A stretch of DNA of 64,000 nt from Flavobacteria bacterium BBFL7. GTDB taxonomy: Bacteria > Bacteroidota > Bacteroidia > Flavobacteriales > Flavobacteriaceae. The stretch lies in NCBI GenBank assembly GCA_000153385.1, contig CH672375.1, positions 62,001 to 126,000 on the forward strand, given 5' to 3'. Made by a program: the position numbers and the translations under genes. The notes under the pieces are model-generated. The model ran no database searches. It saw only the letters and a program-made list of their open reading frames with translations, and was not told the DNA's origin. Positions 51,892-62,223 of this stretch are shown here, in pieces; within the stretch, counting starts at the first letter, position 1, and each line of letters begins with the position of its first letter.

Positions 51892-54750
51892 TTAATCGTT
51901 ACTTAAGGTATTCAGTTTTTTTTCTAATGCATCAACACGTTCCAGTGATTGTTCTAATTTTTGAATCCTTAATTCTTGACTTTTTAATCTAGAATGCAAT
52001 TCTGTTATATAAAGAAATTGTTCTTCTAATTTTTCTAAGTTTTTCAGTGCTGTTTCTGTAACATTTACTGTCATTCCTTGAGTTTGAATATCCTCAATAG
52101 ACTTTACACCTATTAAATGCCCATTAGCCTTAACGAACGCTTCTGCCTCTTCTAGAGTTGGGAATTTATAAGTTTTACTCAAATCTGATCTACCATCATA
52201 ATATATATCAAATACATAATCTGCATAACCAGCTATTCCTGTTGAGGAAACAAAGTTATTTGCTGTAATGGTTCCTGTAGTTTGGAAGTTTGCTGAACCT
52301 GCTTCAATTTCCAAAATATTACCTAAAATAAACTGATTATCTTTTGTCGATATTGCTCCATCGCCAAGGGCTATAGAACGAGTATGCTTAACGGTTGCAC
52401 CAGTTCCTATTGCTATAGAATTCGAAGCATTACTATTACTAGCTCTTGATTGTGACCCTATTGCTACATTACGAGACCCTACTACCGAAGATGATGTTCC
52501 TATCGTTATACCGTCTAAACCACTAGCAGTTGTTTGTTTTCCAATTGCTAAAGAACTCGAATTAGCTGCTTTTGCTTCAAACCCCAGAGCTAATGATTCC
52601 ATACCAGAGGCATTTGCTTTATTTCCTAAACTAGATGAATTGTTTGCACTTGCTTTTGCTTCAGCTCCTATCGCAGTGCTTAAAGCTCCACTAGCACCAG
52701 CATTGAATCCTAATGATGTTGCACTATCTGCAGAACTTAAAGCGTCCTGGCCAATTGCTAGAGATCGAGCACCATTAGAATTAGCATCTGTGCCTATAGC
52801 AAGTGCATTTTCTCCTAAAGCATCTGTATCTTCTCCTATCGCTATAGAATTTTGTTTTGAAGCACGTGCCATAGTTCCTATAGCCACCGCAGAAATACTT
52901 TCTCCAGAAGTAGAATTCCCTATAGCTATACTATTAGTAGCAGTAGTGCTAGATCTGTGACCCAGAGATATAGATTGATTACCATTTGCATCAGATTCGT
53001 TTCCTATAGAAACAGCATTAAGGTTATTAGATTTTGCGTCATCGCCTATTACGGTAGAGCTCTCTCCTAAAGCTTGAGCATCACTACCTATGGCTATAGC
53101 TGTAAGTGTTGCATCAGTATTTGCTCCTACGGCAATTGCGTTAGACCCAGATGTATCTGCATTTCTACCGACATTAACAGAGTTTTGCCCAATAGCATTT
53201 GTGTTGGACCCAATAACAACAGAGTTTGCTGCGCTATTTATAGCTGTATCTCCTATTGTAATACTGTTTCCGCCTGTATTATTCACACTACTTCCTATTG
53301 CTATGGAATTACTGGATGTATTGGTAGCATTATTACCTATAGCAATGACATCAGATCCTGTCGCTTTAGAAACTGTACCAATCGCTAAAGCATTCGTTCC
53401 TGTAGAAATAGCTAGATAACCAAAAGATTCTGCATTATCCCCTGTAGCTTCAGAATTGAATCCGACCGCAATAGCACGGGTGGAAGCTGTAGTAGCGTTT
53501 GCCCCTATAGATATAGCATATTGTTGTGGTGATGCTGTTGATGAACCTATTGCAATTGAACTAGAATTTGCGGCACTAGCATTATGACCTATAGCAATTG
53601 TATTCACACCATTAACGGAAGCATCACTACCCATTGCTATTGCATCATTATTACTCGCTATAGCAGATTCTCCTATAGCTATAGAATTAGAACCATCTGA
53701 ATTACTCAAACTTCCAATAACGATAGCATTTTGAGCCGTTACCGAACTAGACTGCCCTAAAGCTATAGAGTTTTGCCCAGCGGCAGTCGATCGATAACCT
53801 ATAGCTGTAGCTGTATTATTACCTATTTGGGATTGATTACCTACGGCAACTGAATTAGATAAGTTACCTGCTGTAACATCTGCAGATGCACCTATAATAG
53901 TATTACCTGCACCATTACTTACTGAATTCCCTGCTTGATACCCAATAGCTACATGGTCTGAATTACGCGCATTTGCAAGAGATCCAACTCCAACTGCCGT
54001 ATTATCAGCACCATTAGTGGCATAACGCATAGCATCATTACCTATAGCTGTATTATTAGAAGACGATACCGAATTCGACAAAGCTTCATCACCTATAGCT
54101 GTATTAAAATTACCATCTACATTTTTAGATAGACTTAAAGTACCTACCGCCATATTATCACGCCCAATCGTATTAAGAGTACCAGATTGATAACCTATAA
54201 ATACATTCTGTTCTCCTTTTCTACCACTCGCATCTGTAGGCACATAACTATTACCGGCATCTTCACCTATAAATATAGACTTTGCTTCTGCAAATACTTC
54301 TAATTGACCAGATTCAGTCATTCTAAATCTTTGAATATCATTAACCTTAAATACTACATCTTGTGCTGAGGTAGTTCCCATAAAATGTTGGGTATCGTCA
54401 ATGTTATCATTACCTTCTATATTCCAACCTGATCCACCTGTTGTAAAGGATAGCCAATTTGTAGAAATATTATCCCAATAATAAAAACCAGGTTCATAAT
54501 TTTCTACTCCAGTGCCTGTAATATTACGATTTACTGCTGCGGTAAGATAAACAAGTAGGGATTGCTGGTTGGCGTCAGGATTAATTATTGAAAAATCATT
54601 TACTCTTGGAATTAGTATTCCTGTACTAGGTAATATTGCTGCATCTGTATTTACATCTAATGTTGCTAAAGGTGTATTTGTATTAATTCCAACCTGAGCA
54701 ACCAATACAGAAGAAAAACTAAATAAAAAAATGGTGATGAAAATTCTCAT
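51892..54750 (-). CDS. Secreted YadA-head-like repeat protein with coiled-coil end
   Basis: A 952-residue exported protein with signal peptide ending VLVAQ. The mature N-terminus VGINTNTPLATLDVNTDAAI is the module shared with two other proteins in the window. About 41 tandem repeats of roughly 14 residues follow (about 195-790), each with a core like SIAIG or TAIG, the left-handed beta-roll head of YadA-type trimeric adhesins. A linker and a ~70-residue coiled coil (about 880-950, EEQFLYITELHSRLKSQELR) end the protein. There is no YadA membrane anchor and no T9SS C-terminal domain. It is likely a trimeric fibre held outside the cell by an unknown route. Confidence 0.85.
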   Translation of the reverse strand: MRIFITIFLFSFSSVLVAQVGINTNTPLATLDVNTDAAILPSTGILIPRVNDFSIINPDANQQSLLVYLTAAVNRNITGTGVENYEPGFYYWDNISTNWLSFTTGGSGWNIEGNDNIDDTQHFMGTTSAQDVVFKVNDIQRFRMTESGQLEVFAEAKSIFIGEDAGNSYVPTDASGRKGEQNVFIGYQSGTLNTIGRDNMAVGTLSLSKNVDGNFNTAIGDEALSNSVSSSNNTAIGNDAMRYATNGADNTAVGVGSLANARNSDHVAIGYQAGNSVSNGAGNTIIGASADVTAGNLSNSVAVGNQSQIGNNTATAIGYRSTAAGQNSIALGQSSSVTAQNAIVIGSLSNSDGSNSIAIGESAIASNNDAIAMGSDASVNGVNTIAIGHNASAANSSSIAIGSSTASPQQYAISIGANATTASTRAIAVGFNSEATGDNAESFGYLAISTGTNALAIGTVSKATGSDVIAIGNNATNTSSNSIAIGSSVNNTGGNSITIGDTAINSAANSVVIGSNTNAIGQNSVNVGRNADTSGSNAIAVGANTDATLTAIAIGSDAQALGESSTVIGDDAKSNNLNAVSIGNESDANGNQSISLGHRSSTTATNSIAIGNSTSGESISAVAIGTMARASKQNSIAIGEDTDALGENALAIGTDANSNGARSLAIGQDALSSADSATSLGFNAGASGALSTAIGAEAKASANNSSSLGNKANASGMESLALGFEAKAANSSSLAIGKQTTASGLDGITIGTSSSVVGSRNVAIGSQSRASNSNASNSIAIGTGATVKHTRSIALGDGAISTKDNQFILGNILEIEAGSANFQTTGTITANNFVSSTGIAGYADYVFDIYYDGRSDLSKTYKFPTLEEAEAFVKANGHLIGVKSIEDIQTQGMTVNVTETALKNLEKLEEQFLYITELHSRLKSQELRIQKLEQSLERVDALEKKLNTLSND

Positions 54751-54895
54751 AATGCTATTAATTGGGAATGCAAATTTATTATCTACTTATCCCTTTATGA
54801 GTAGCGCCAAATTAAAAATGTAACAAAAAGACAAAAAGCTAAAATAAAGGATAAAATACAGGTTTTCAGTTGATTCAATATACCTTTAACCGATG

Positions 54896-55336
54896 TTAAG
54901 ATTTTTTAGACAACAATTCATTCTGTTCTTTCATCAATTCTTTAAGATCAGATAAAAGTTCAATATCCTTTGGTGTTACAACAGTTTTGTCTTTAGAGTC
55001 ATGTGATTTATTACGCAGCCTATTCATTCCTTTTATTACTAAAAAAACAGTAAAAGCGATAACTAAAAAATCCAAACTCACTTGGAAGAATTCTCCATAC
55101 CCTATTTCTATGGCTTTTGCTGCGTCACCAGTTAAATCAGGATTTGCTGCTCTGAGCACCCATTTCTTATCTTCATAATTAACTCCATCGGTAAGATAAG
55201 ATAACGGCGGTAGCAATACCTTTTTCACTAAAGCTTGAACCACATTATTAAATGCGGTACCTATGATGATTCCTATCGCCATATCAATCATGTTTCCTTT
55301 GACAGCAAACTCCTTAAACTCTGTTAGAATACCCAT
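54896..55336 (-). CDS. mscL: Large-conductance mechanosensitive channel
   Basis: A 146-residue inner membrane channel that opens under membrane tension to release solutes in osmotic downshock. It has the MGILTEFKEFAVKGNMIDMA start with the first pore helix DMAIGIIIGTAFNNVVQALV, a periplasmic loop, the second helix FQVSLDFLVIAFTVFLVIKG, and a charged cytosolic helix at the end. The length is normal. It is downstream of parC, separated by a terminator that contains the palindrome. Confidence 0.96.
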   Translation of the reverse strand: MGILTEFKEFAVKGNMIDMAIGIIIGTAFNNVVQALVKKVLLPPLSYLTDGVNYEDKKWVLRAANPDLTGDAAKAIEIGYGEFFQVSLDFLVIAFTVFLVIKGMNRLRNKSHDSKDKTVVTPKDIELLSDLKELMKEQNELLSKKS

Positions 55337-55364
55337 TTGTTTTTCTATTTCTTATAAAAATAAA

Positions 55365-55390
55365 AATCCTGCTTTCGCGAAAGCAGGATT
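55365..55390 (-). terminator. parC terminator built from the palindrome
   Basis: A 26-bp perfect palindrome around the core GCTTTCGCGAAAGC. On the minus strand it is followed by TTTATTTTTA, so it has the form of a rho-independent terminator 17 bp after the parC stop. Confidence 0.8.
55371..55384. repeat. 14-bp palindrome core, copy 12 (in the parC terminator)
   Basis: GCTTTCGCGAAAGC in the centre of the terminator stem. Confidence 0.95.
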
Positions 55391-55407
55391 ATATAAAAGT
55401 TTAACGT

Positions 55408-58092
55408 TTAAAACAGACTTGCCTGTCCACTATCATCAATATCGGGATCCGGTTCGCTACTCTCTTTATCATTATTTACAGGTGAAGAGTTGGACGCATG
55501 TGACTCTTGAGTACCTTTAGGCGTTACAATTTTTTCATCATGTACTTCAACCTCAACAGCCGGTACCGTTTCTGGTTCTTCAAAAGGTAACGGTTCTAAC
55601 CAATTGATTTGTTTTACTTTACTCTTAGTAAGCTGATTTCCTTGAGCTCCAATACCTTTAACTGATATAAACTCATCTACATCAACAGATTCATTTGGTG
55701 GCTGCTCTTTACCTCTAGGTTTATTAAATACAAGTTCGGCAACAGGTTTGTAGTCTGTTGATACAACTTCTAAGTATGAACCATCCACTTCTGGTAAAAA
55801 GGACTCTTCTTTCTCTTCATTTTCAACTAGAAATCTTTTTACATAAAACAATTCCTTTTCTCCATGGAAGTAAATCGCACTAACTGGTTTTTTAGGAGAC
55901 CATTTTTCTAATACGATCATATCATCATCAAATCGTGCCGTGACCTCAGGAATAATTGTTTTTACTATTCCTTTTTGATTAATAATCAACAACCTATCCT
56001 CACCTCTAAATTCACCTAATAATTCTCCTCTTCCATCAACATTTAATCGTTGTACGGTATCATCAAACCAAATTTTACGAGGTTTTAAGGTACTTACTCC
56101 TTCTTCCTTGAGCTCGACTTTCTTGATATTATATTTTGTCACCTGATTACCTCTCGATGCACGACCTTTAATTAAAATATCAGAAAAATCTAAATCCCAT
56201 TTAAGCTTTTTAATACTTCCTTGTTGGCGCAAATTGATAGTTACCACCTCTGCTTCACCATTAGGATTTGCACTAAAGTAATGTACCTGTGTTCCTTTAT
56301 CTGCTTTACCCATAGGATAAGCCTTATCACGTGTTACACTGGTTACAGCAAATCTTTTCACATAACTAGGTCCTGATTTACCATCTCTATAGATCGCATT
56401 ATAAATGGTACGTTTATCCTTTTTCTTAAAGACCGCTACATGAATAATATCTTTACCTACAAAAGTTTTGGAATCAACCTTTGTAACCATCATTGTCCCA
56501 TCTTTAGTAAACACTATGATATCATCTATATCAGCACAATCTGTTACATATTCATCTCTTTTTAAAGCAGTACCTACAAAACCTTCTGCTCTATTAACAT
56601 AAAGCTTGGTATTTCTCATTACTACCTTAGTAGCTACAATATCATCAAAGGTTTTGATTTCAGTTTTGCGCTCTCTTCCTTCACCATAATTCTTTTTAAG
56701 GGATTTAAAGTAATCAATCGCGTATTCAATAAGATGCTCTAGGTGATGCTTCAACTGTGCGATACGTTCTTCAAGAGCATCTATTTTTTGCTGTGCTTTA
56801 TCAATATCAAATTTTGAAATACGTTTAATACGAATCTCTGTTAATCTCGTGATATCATCTACAGTAATAGCTCTTTTTAAATGACCTATGTGCGGTTTTA
56901 ATCCTTTATCAATCGCAGCGATAACGCCATCCCAGGTTTCCTCTTCCTCAATATCGCGATAGATTCTATTCTCAATAAAAATGCGTTCTAATGATGCAAA
57001 GTGCCACTGCTCTTCTACCTCATCTAATTGTATTTCTAACTCTTGTTTTAATAAATCAACAGTATGATCTGCACTGCGACGTAACATTTCTGTTACACCT
57101 ACAAATAGTGGTTTATTATCTTCTATCACACAACCTAATGGAGATATGCTAGACTCACAATTAGTAAAAGCATATAAGGCATCCATCGTTTTATCTGGTG
57201 ATATACCAGAATGAAGATGAATCATAATCTCAACATCCGCTGCAGTATTGTCTTCTATTTTTTTGATTTTGATTTTACCTTTTTCATTGGCTTTCAAAAT
57301 CGAGTCGATTAAAGAGCTTGTATTTGTAGAATACGGTATTTCAGTAATGATTATCGTATTCTTATCTGGTGCGTGCATTTTTGCGCGCACACGCACTTTT
57401 CCACCACGTAAACCATCATTATAATTAGTAACATCTATCTCACCACCAGTTGGAAAATCTGGATATATTGTAAATCGCTTACCTTGTAGGTGTTTTATAG
57501 AGGCATCTATTAATTCTATAAAATTATGTGGTAACACTTTAGTACTTAGTCCTACCGCGATTCCTTCAGCTCCTTGTGCGAGTAGTAATGGAAATTTAAC
57601 TGGTAGATTAACAGGTTCTTTACGACGGCCGTCATAACTGGATTGCCATTCTGTAATTTTAGGATTAAAAAGAATTTCTAGCGCAAACTTTGACAATCTT
57701 GCTTCAATGTAACGAGATGCAGCCGCTGGATCACCTGTAAAAATGTTTCCCCAGTTTCCTTGCATGTCGATGAGCATATCTTTTTGCCCTATTTGAACCA
57801 TGGCATCACTTATACTAGCATCTCCATGTGGATGATACTGCATAGCATGACCTACAATGTTTGCAACCTTATTGTAACGTCCATCATCTAGATCTTTCAT
57901 AGATTGCATGATACGTCTTTGAACAGGTTTAAAACCATCTTCAATAGCCGGTACCGCACGTTCTAGAATAACATAGCTAGCATAATCTAGAAACCACTCT
58001 TTGTACATTCCCGTGATACGAGTTATACTTTCAGTAGGCTCCTGTATTTCACCATCATTTATGGACTCTAATTCTTCGTTTTCTTCACTCAT
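55408..58092 (-). CDS. parC: DNA topoisomerase IV subunit A
   Basis: An 894-residue type IIA topoisomerase A subunit that cuts and rejoins DNA for decatenation with ParE. The catalytic tyrosine is Tyr128 in AASRYIEARLS. The opening block MYKEWFLDYASYVILERAVP is typical, as is RRIMQSMKDL. A coiled-coil tower (about 405-460) precedes the C-terminal beta-pinwheel region. The acidic extreme C-terminus (DKESSEPDPDIDDSGQASLF) is probably flexible. It lies 61 bp after parE. I call ParC, not GyrA, because of the neighbouring parE and the AASRYIEARLS form. Confidence 0.93.
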   Translation of the reverse strand: MSEENEELESINDGEIQEPTESITRITGMYKEWFLDYASYVILERAVPAIEDGFKPVQRRIMQSMKDLDDGRYNKVANIVGHAMQYHPHGDASISDAMVQIGQKDMLIDMQGNWGNIFTGDPAAASRYIEARLSKFALEILFNPKITEWQSSYDGRRKEPVNLPVKFPLLLAQGAEGIAVGLSTKVLPHNFIELIDASIKHLQGKRFTIYPDFPTGGEIDVTNYNDGLRGGKVRVRAKMHAPDKNTIIITEIPYSTNTSSLIDSILKANEKGKIKIKKIEDNTAADVEIMIHLHSGISPDKTMDALYAFTNCESSISPLGCVIEDNKPLFVGVTEMLRRSADHTVDLLKQELEIQLDEVEEQWHFASLERIFIENRIYRDIEEEETWDGVIAAIDKGLKPHIGHLKRAITVDDITRLTEIRIKRISKFDIDKAQQKIDALEERIAQLKHHLEHLIEYAIDYFKSLKKNYGEGRERKTEIKTFDDIVATKVVMRNTKLYVNRAEGFVGTALKRDEYVTDCADIDDIIVFTKDGTMMVTKVDSKTFVGKDIIHVAVFKKKDKRTIYNAIYRDGKSGPSYVKRFAVTSVTRDKAYPMGKADKGTQVHYFSANPNGEAEVVTINLRQQGSIKKLKWDLDFSDILIKGRASRGNQVTKYNIKKVELKEEGVSTLKPRKIWFDDTVQRLNVDGRGELLGEFRGEDRLLIINQKGIVKTIIPEVTARFDDDMIVLEKWSPKKPVSAIYFHGEKELFYVKRFLVENEEKEESFLPEVDGSYLEVVSTDYKPVAELVFNKPRGKEQPPNESVDVDEFISVKGIGAQGNQLTKSKVKQINWLEPLPFEEPETVPAVEVEVHDEKIVTPKGTQESHASNSSPVNNDKESSEPDPDIDDSGQASLF

Positions 58093-58098
58093 TTGTTA

Positions 58099-58122
58099 GT
58101 TAACGGTTATCGGTTAACGGTT
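58099..58122. repeat. Direct repeat in the parE-parC spacer
   Basis: GTTAACGGTT at 58099-58108 and again at 58113-58122, with ATCG between. Each unit contains the palindrome GTTAAC. It lies 7 bp upstream of the parC start and may be an operator or a control element for parC. Confidence 0.7.
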
Positions 58123-58135
58123 GTTAGATTAATCA

Positions 58136-58151
58136 CGCTTTCGCGAAAGCG
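58136..58151. repeat. 16-bp palindrome, copy 13 (parE-parC spacer)
   Basis: A perfect CGCTTTCGCGAAAGCG, 18 bp with flanks (58135-58152), 2 bp after the parE stop. Confidence 0.97.
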
Positions 58152-58153
58152 TT

Positions 58154-60016
58154 CTACACAGTATCTTCTTCAATTATATCAAGTTCTACTTTCAAATTAT
58201 CAATGATAAACTCCTGTCGATCTGGTGTGTTTTTCCCCATATAGAATTTCAATAACTCTTCGATACTCATATTATCATCCAGCATTAAAGGATCCAGACG
58301 CATGTCCTCACCTATAAAATGTTTGAACTCATCTGGGCTGATTTCTCCTAGTCCTTTAAATCGGGTGATTTCTGGATTTTTCCCTAGTTCTGCAAGTGCG
58401 GCTGCTCGTTCTTCAGGTGTGTAACAATATCTAGTTTCTTTCTTATTACGTACTCTAAAAAGAGGCGTTTGTAAAATATAAATATGTCCTTTCTTGATTA
58501 ATTCTGGAAAGAACTGTAAAAAGAATGTGATAAGTAGTAATCTAATATGCATACCATCCACATCTGCATCAGTAGCAATTACAATTTTATTGTAACGCAG
58601 GTCTTCCATACTATCCTCAATATTGAGAGCTGCTTGCAATAAGTTAAATTCCTCATTCTCATACACAATCTTTTTAGACATATTATAAGAATTAAGTGGT
58701 TTACCACGTAGTGAGAAAACCGCTTGTGTGTTTACATTACGAGATTTTGTAATGGATCCACTAGCCGAATCACCTTCAGTAATAAATAAGGTACTTTCTA
58801 AATTATTTTCTTTTTTACTATCCGTTAAATGAACTCTACAATCTCTTAGTTTTTTATTATGTAGGCTAGCCTTTTTAGCACGGTCACGCGCTAACTTTCT
58901 AATTCCTGAGAGATCTTTACGTTCTCTCTCTGCCTGTATAATTTTGCGTTGTATAGCCTCTGCAACATCACTATGTTTATGGAGGTAATTATCTAGTTTC
59001 GTCTTTAAAAAATCATTTATAAAAGTACGTACCGTAGGTAAGTCACCACCCATATCTGTAGATCCTAACTTAGTCTTGGTCTGTGATTCAAATACAGGTT
59101 CCATAACCTTAATAGCGATAGCACTTACTATGGATTTACGTATATCACTAGCATCATAGTTTTTCCCATAAAACTCTCGTACAGTACGCACTAGAGCTTC
59201 TCTAAATGCCGCAAGGTGTGTTCCTCCTTGAGTAGTATTTTGTCCATTTACAAATGAATGATATTCTTCACTATATTGGGTTCTACTATGTGTTATAGCT
59301 ACTTCTATATCTTCACTTTTTAAGTGAATGATAGGATATAAACGATCTGTATCTACAATATTTTCACTCAGTAAATCTTTTAAACCATTTTCAGAAAAGA
59401 ATTTTTCACCATTAAACATAATGGTGAGTCCAGGATTGAGGTACACGTAGTTTTTCAACATACGAGCTACATACTCTGGTCGGAATTTAAAATTCTTAAA
59501 AATCTCACCATCTGGCACAAAGGTCATTTTAGTTCCTTTGCGTCGTGATGTCTCTTCTAGCATTTCCTGATCATTCAGTTCTCCTCGAGAGAATTCGGCA
59601 CTGGCACTTTTCCCATCTCTAGTAGACTCAACACGAAAATAGCTGGACAGTGCATTCACAGCCTTAGTACCTACACCGTTTAATCCTACTGATTTTTTAA
59701 AGGCGCGACTGTCATACTTTCCACCAGTATTCATTTTAGACACAACATCTACAACTTTACCTAGAGGTATACCACGACCATAGTCACGTACAGTAACACG
59801 TTCACCTTGTATAGAGACCTCGATGGTTTTACCAGATCCCATTACGAACTCATCGATTGAGTTATCAATGACCTCTTTTACTAAAATATAAATTCCATCA
59901 TCTGCACTGGACCCATCGCCCAGCTTACCGATATACATTCCAGGACGCATTCTGATGTGCTCTTTCCAGTCTAATGAGCGGATGTTGTCCTCGGTATATT
60001 GCGTGTTTTCAGCCAT
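58154..60016 (-). CDS. parE: DNA topoisomerase IV subunit B
   Basis: A 620-residue ATPase subunit that works with ParC. The GHKL ATPase motifs are [22 protein letters not shown], and [11 protein letters not shown] before them. The TOPRIM motifs are [11 protein letters not shown] and [15 protein letters not shown]. The C-terminal block [16 protein letters not shown] is typical. The length matches ParE and not the longer GyrB. Cytosolic. It is the first gene of a parE-parC pair; upstream lies palindrome copy 14. Confidence 0.95.
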   Translation of the reverse strand: MAENTQYTEDNIRSLDWKEHIRMRPGMYIGKLGDGSSADDGIYILVKEVIDNSIDEFVMGSGKTIEVSIQGERVTVRDYGRGIPLGKVVDVVSKMNTGGKYDSRAFKKSVGLNGVGTKAVNALSSYFRVESTRDGKSASAEFSRGELNDQEMLEETSRRKGTKMTFVPDGEIFKNFKFRPEYVARMLKNYVYLNPGLTIMFNGEKFFSENGLKDLLSENIVDTDRLYPIIHLKSEDIEVAITHSRTQYSEEYHSFVNGQNTTQGGTHLAAFREALVRTVREFYGKNYDASDIRKSIVSAIAIKVMEPVFESQTKTKLGSTDMGGDLPTVRTFINDFLKTKLDNYLHKHSDVAEAIQRKIIQAERERKDLSGIRKLARDRAKKASLHNKKLRDCRVHLTDSKKENNLESTLFITEGDSASGSITKSRNVNTQAVFSLRGKPLNSYNMSKKIVYENEEFNLLQAALNIEDSMEDLRYNKIVIATDADVDGMHIRLLLITFFLQFFPELIKKGHIYILQTPLFRVRNKKETRYCYTPEERAAALAELGKNPEITRFKGLGEISPDEFKHFIGEDMRLDPLMLDDNMSIEELLKFYMGKNTPDRQEFIIDNLKVELDIIEEDTV

Positions 60017-60066
60017 AAATTAATTCTGCAGTCTTTCCCGAAATATAAGTATATCTGTTTGAATTT

Positions 60067-60082
60067 CGCTTTCGCGAAAGCG
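60067..60082. repeat. 16-bp palindrome, copy 14 (intergenic)
   Basis: A perfect CGCTTTCGCGAAAGCG, extended to a 26-bp perfect palindrome at 60062-60087. It lies in the divergent gap between parE and the histidine phosphatase gene, not directly next to either stop. Confidence 0.97.
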
Positions 60083-60187
60083 AAATTAATTAACATCATT
60101 TATATTTCAATTGTGGATAAATATGAATGACTATCTAGACCTCATAAAAGTCTAAAAAGCAGTAGCTTTAAACTTTATTAGATAGCT

Positions 60188-60718
60188 ATGAAAAAGTACA
60201 TATTACTCTTTACCATATTTTACCTATTGTCTTGTAATACAGGACCTAAACAAGGTGAGCCCGTTGATAACCAAGGTATCACAACGTTTTATTTTATAAG
60301 ACATGCAGAGAAACGCACTGACCAAGGAAGCGATCCAGAACTGACAGAAGAAGGAAAGAAACGTGCCGATGCTTGGGTGAATTATTTTTTCTTGAAAAAT
60401 GTAGACCACATTATAAGTTCTGACTACAAGCGTACTAAGGCAACAGCTGCACCGCTGGCCGCAGCTCATGATATGGATGTAGAGCTATATGATGTGAGCA
60501 ATACTAAAGCTTTAGATTTACTTGAAAAATATAGAGGTAAAACGGTGGCGCTTTTTGGTCATAGCAACACCATTAATGAGTACACTAACCAACTTCAAAA
60601 CGATAGTATTTATAACCCGTTAGAGGATAACGATTATGAATCTTATTTCTACGTACGTGTTAGCGAGTCAGGCAAATCTAGTGGTGTTAAGGAATCTATG
60701 GATTTTATGGAGGATTAA
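60188..60718 (+). CDS. Histidine-phosphatase lipoprotein
   Basis: A 176-residue lipoprotein (lipobox Cys16, YLLSCNTG) of the histidine phosphatase (phosphoglycerate mutase-like) superfamily. The catalytic motif is [10 protein letters not shown] with His39, followed by [31 protein letters not shown] and [10 protein letters not shown], with the second His in the last. It is similar to SixA-type phosphatases but exported. The substrate is unknown. Two bp separate it from the DUF2132 gene, which is likely in the same operon. Confidence 0.83.
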   Translation: MKKYILLFTIFYLLSCNTGPKQGEPVDNQGITTFYFIRHAEKRTDQGSDPELTEEGKKRADAWVNYFFLKNVDHIISSDYKRTKATAAPLAAAHDMDVELYDVSNTKALDLLEKYRGKTVALFGHSNTINEYTNQLQNDSIYNPLEDNDYESYFYVRVSESGKSSGVKESMDFMED

Positions 60719-60720
60719 CG

Positions 60721-60954
60721 ATGAGCACTCAACCTAACAACCCATTACACGGCATTAAACTCGCACAAATCGTTGAAGATCTCGTAGAGAAATTTGGATG
60801 GGATGAACTGGGCGATCGCATTCGTATCAACTCATTCAACACTAACCCAACTATTAAGTCTAGTTTAAAGTTCTTAAGACGTACTCAATGGGCACGAGAT
60901 AAGGTAGAAGCTCTTTGGGTAGAGACTTGTTATTCTAAAACTGAGGATAATTAA
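60721..60954 (+). CDS. VF530/DUF2132 small protein
   Basis: A 77-residue protein of the VF530 (DUF2132) family. The family is short and helical, typical text being [20 protein letters not shown] and [24 protein letters not shown]-binding role has been suggested from the fold. It is 2 bp after the histidine phosphatase gene and ends before a bidirectional terminator. Confidence 0.85.
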   Translation: MSTQPNNPLHGIKLAQIVEDLVEKFGWDELGDRIRINSFNTNPTIKSSLKFLRRTQWARDKVEALWVETCYSKTEDN

Positions 60955-61027
60955 AAAGACCTGTTTAGTATTTTTTATTATAATTCAGTGGCAAACAAAT
61001 TACTTAATTACTTTAATGATTTTCAAC

Positions 61028-61068
61028 AAAAAACCGAATCTACTCTAAAGCAGATTCGGTTTTTTTTT
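61028..61068. terminator. Bidirectional terminator
   Basis: ACCGAATCT (61033-61041) and AGATTCGGT (61052-61060), with an A-run on the left and a T-run on the right. It separates the DUF2132 gene from the convergent ychF. Confidence 0.92.
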
Positions 61069-61104
61069 ATAATTCTAATTCGACTTGAGATCGATATTTA
61101 GCGT

Positions 61105-62199
61105 TTAAACATTAAATAAGAAATGCATTACATCACCATCTTGCACGATGTAATCTTTACCTTCTATCTTAAGCTTTCCTGCTTCTTTCACTTTTGCTTC
61201 AGAACCATATTCTACAAAGGTATCGTATTTAATCACCTCAGCACGTATAAACCCTTTTTCAAAATCAGTATGGATGACACCAGCCGCTTGTGGTCCTGTG
61301 GCTCCTATTTTTACGGTCCATGCTCTCACTTCTTTTACTCCAGCTGTAAAATATGTTTGCTGATTCAATAATTTATAAGCACTACGTATCAATTTTGCAC
61401 TACCAGCTTCTTCTAAACCTATATCAGCTAGGAACATCTCGCGTTCTTCATAATCATCTAGTTCAGCAATATCTGCTTCTGTTCCTACCGCTAGTACTAA
61501 AACCTCAGCATTTTCATCCTTCACCATCTCACGTACTTGATCAACATATGCATTACCAGTTACTGCAGACGCGTCATCAACATTACATAAATACAATACA
61601 GGCTTATCAGTGATAAACTGTAATGGCTTGATGAACTCATCATGGATAGCTTCATCAAAATCGATAGTACGGACAGATTTACCAGCTTCTAAAGCATCTT
61701 TAACTTTCATTAAAGCTTCTTCTTCTTTTTGAGCTTCTTTATTACCTGTACGTGCAGCTCGTTTTACCTTTTCTAGTTTTTTATCTACTGTTTCTAGGTC
61801 TTTTAACTGCAGCTCTATATCGATAGTCTCTTTATCACTTATAGGGTCAATTTTACCATCAACATGAACAATATTATCATTATCAAAACAACGCAGTACA
61901 TGGATGATTGCATCAGTCTCACGTATATTACCTAAAAACTGATTCCCTAATCCTTCTCCTTTACTAGCTCCTTTAACCAGTCCAGCGATATCCACAATCT
62001 CTACAGTTGCTGGAATCACACGCTCTGGATTGACTAGCTCTTCAAGCTTTTTCAATCTAGGATCTGGTACATTTACCACTCCTACATTAGGTTCTATGGT
62101 ACAAAACGGGAAGTTTGCACTTTGCGCTTTGGCGTTAGATAGACAGTTAAAAAGGGTAGATTTCCCTACGTTAGGTAATCCTACTATTCCTGCTTTCAT
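61105..62199 (-). CDS. ychF: Ribosome-binding ATPase YchF
   Basis: A 364-residue Obg-family P-loop protein that prefers ATP. G1 is GLPNVGKS (7-14), the NxxE-type ATP-specifying motif is in LYLCNVDD, and G3 is DIAGLVKG. A coiled-coil insert (about 140-180) and a TGS domain at the end (FEKGFIRAEVIKYDTFVEYG) follow. It is involved in translation and stress control in the cytosol. Its leader holds palindrome variant copy 15; a TATATTTG -7 box is 74 bp upstream. Confidence 0.95.
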   Translation of the reverse strand: MKAGIVGLPNVGKSTLFNCLSNAKAQSANFPFCTIEPNVGVVNVPDPRLKKLEELVNPERVIPATVEIVDIAGLVKGASKGEGLGNQFLGNIRETDAIIHVLRCFDNDNIVHVDGKIDPISDKETIDIELQLKDLETVDKKLEKVKRAARTGNKEAQKEEEALMKVKDALEAGKSVRTIDFDEAIHDEFIKPLQFITDKPVLYLCNVDDASAVTGNAYVDQVREMVKDENAEVLVLAVGTEADIAELDDYEEREMFLADIGLEEAGSAKLIRSAYKLLNQQTYFTAGVKEVRAWTVKIGATGPQAAGVIHTDFEKGFIRAEVIKYDTFVEYGSEAKVKEAGKLKIEGKDYIVQDGDVMHFLFNV

Positions 62200-62223
62200 G
62201 TGTTGTATTGTTTGTTGTTATTA

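Noticed and set aside
52640-53419. Long frames on the opposite strand of the repeat protein
   Set aside because: They are the shadow of the 14-residue repeats on the other strand and have no start context or conserved domain.
51892-54750. Regular repeats considered as a CRISPR-like array
   Set aside because: The period of 42 bp is protein-coding and the DNA units are too divergent to be CRISPR repeats. I saw no other array.
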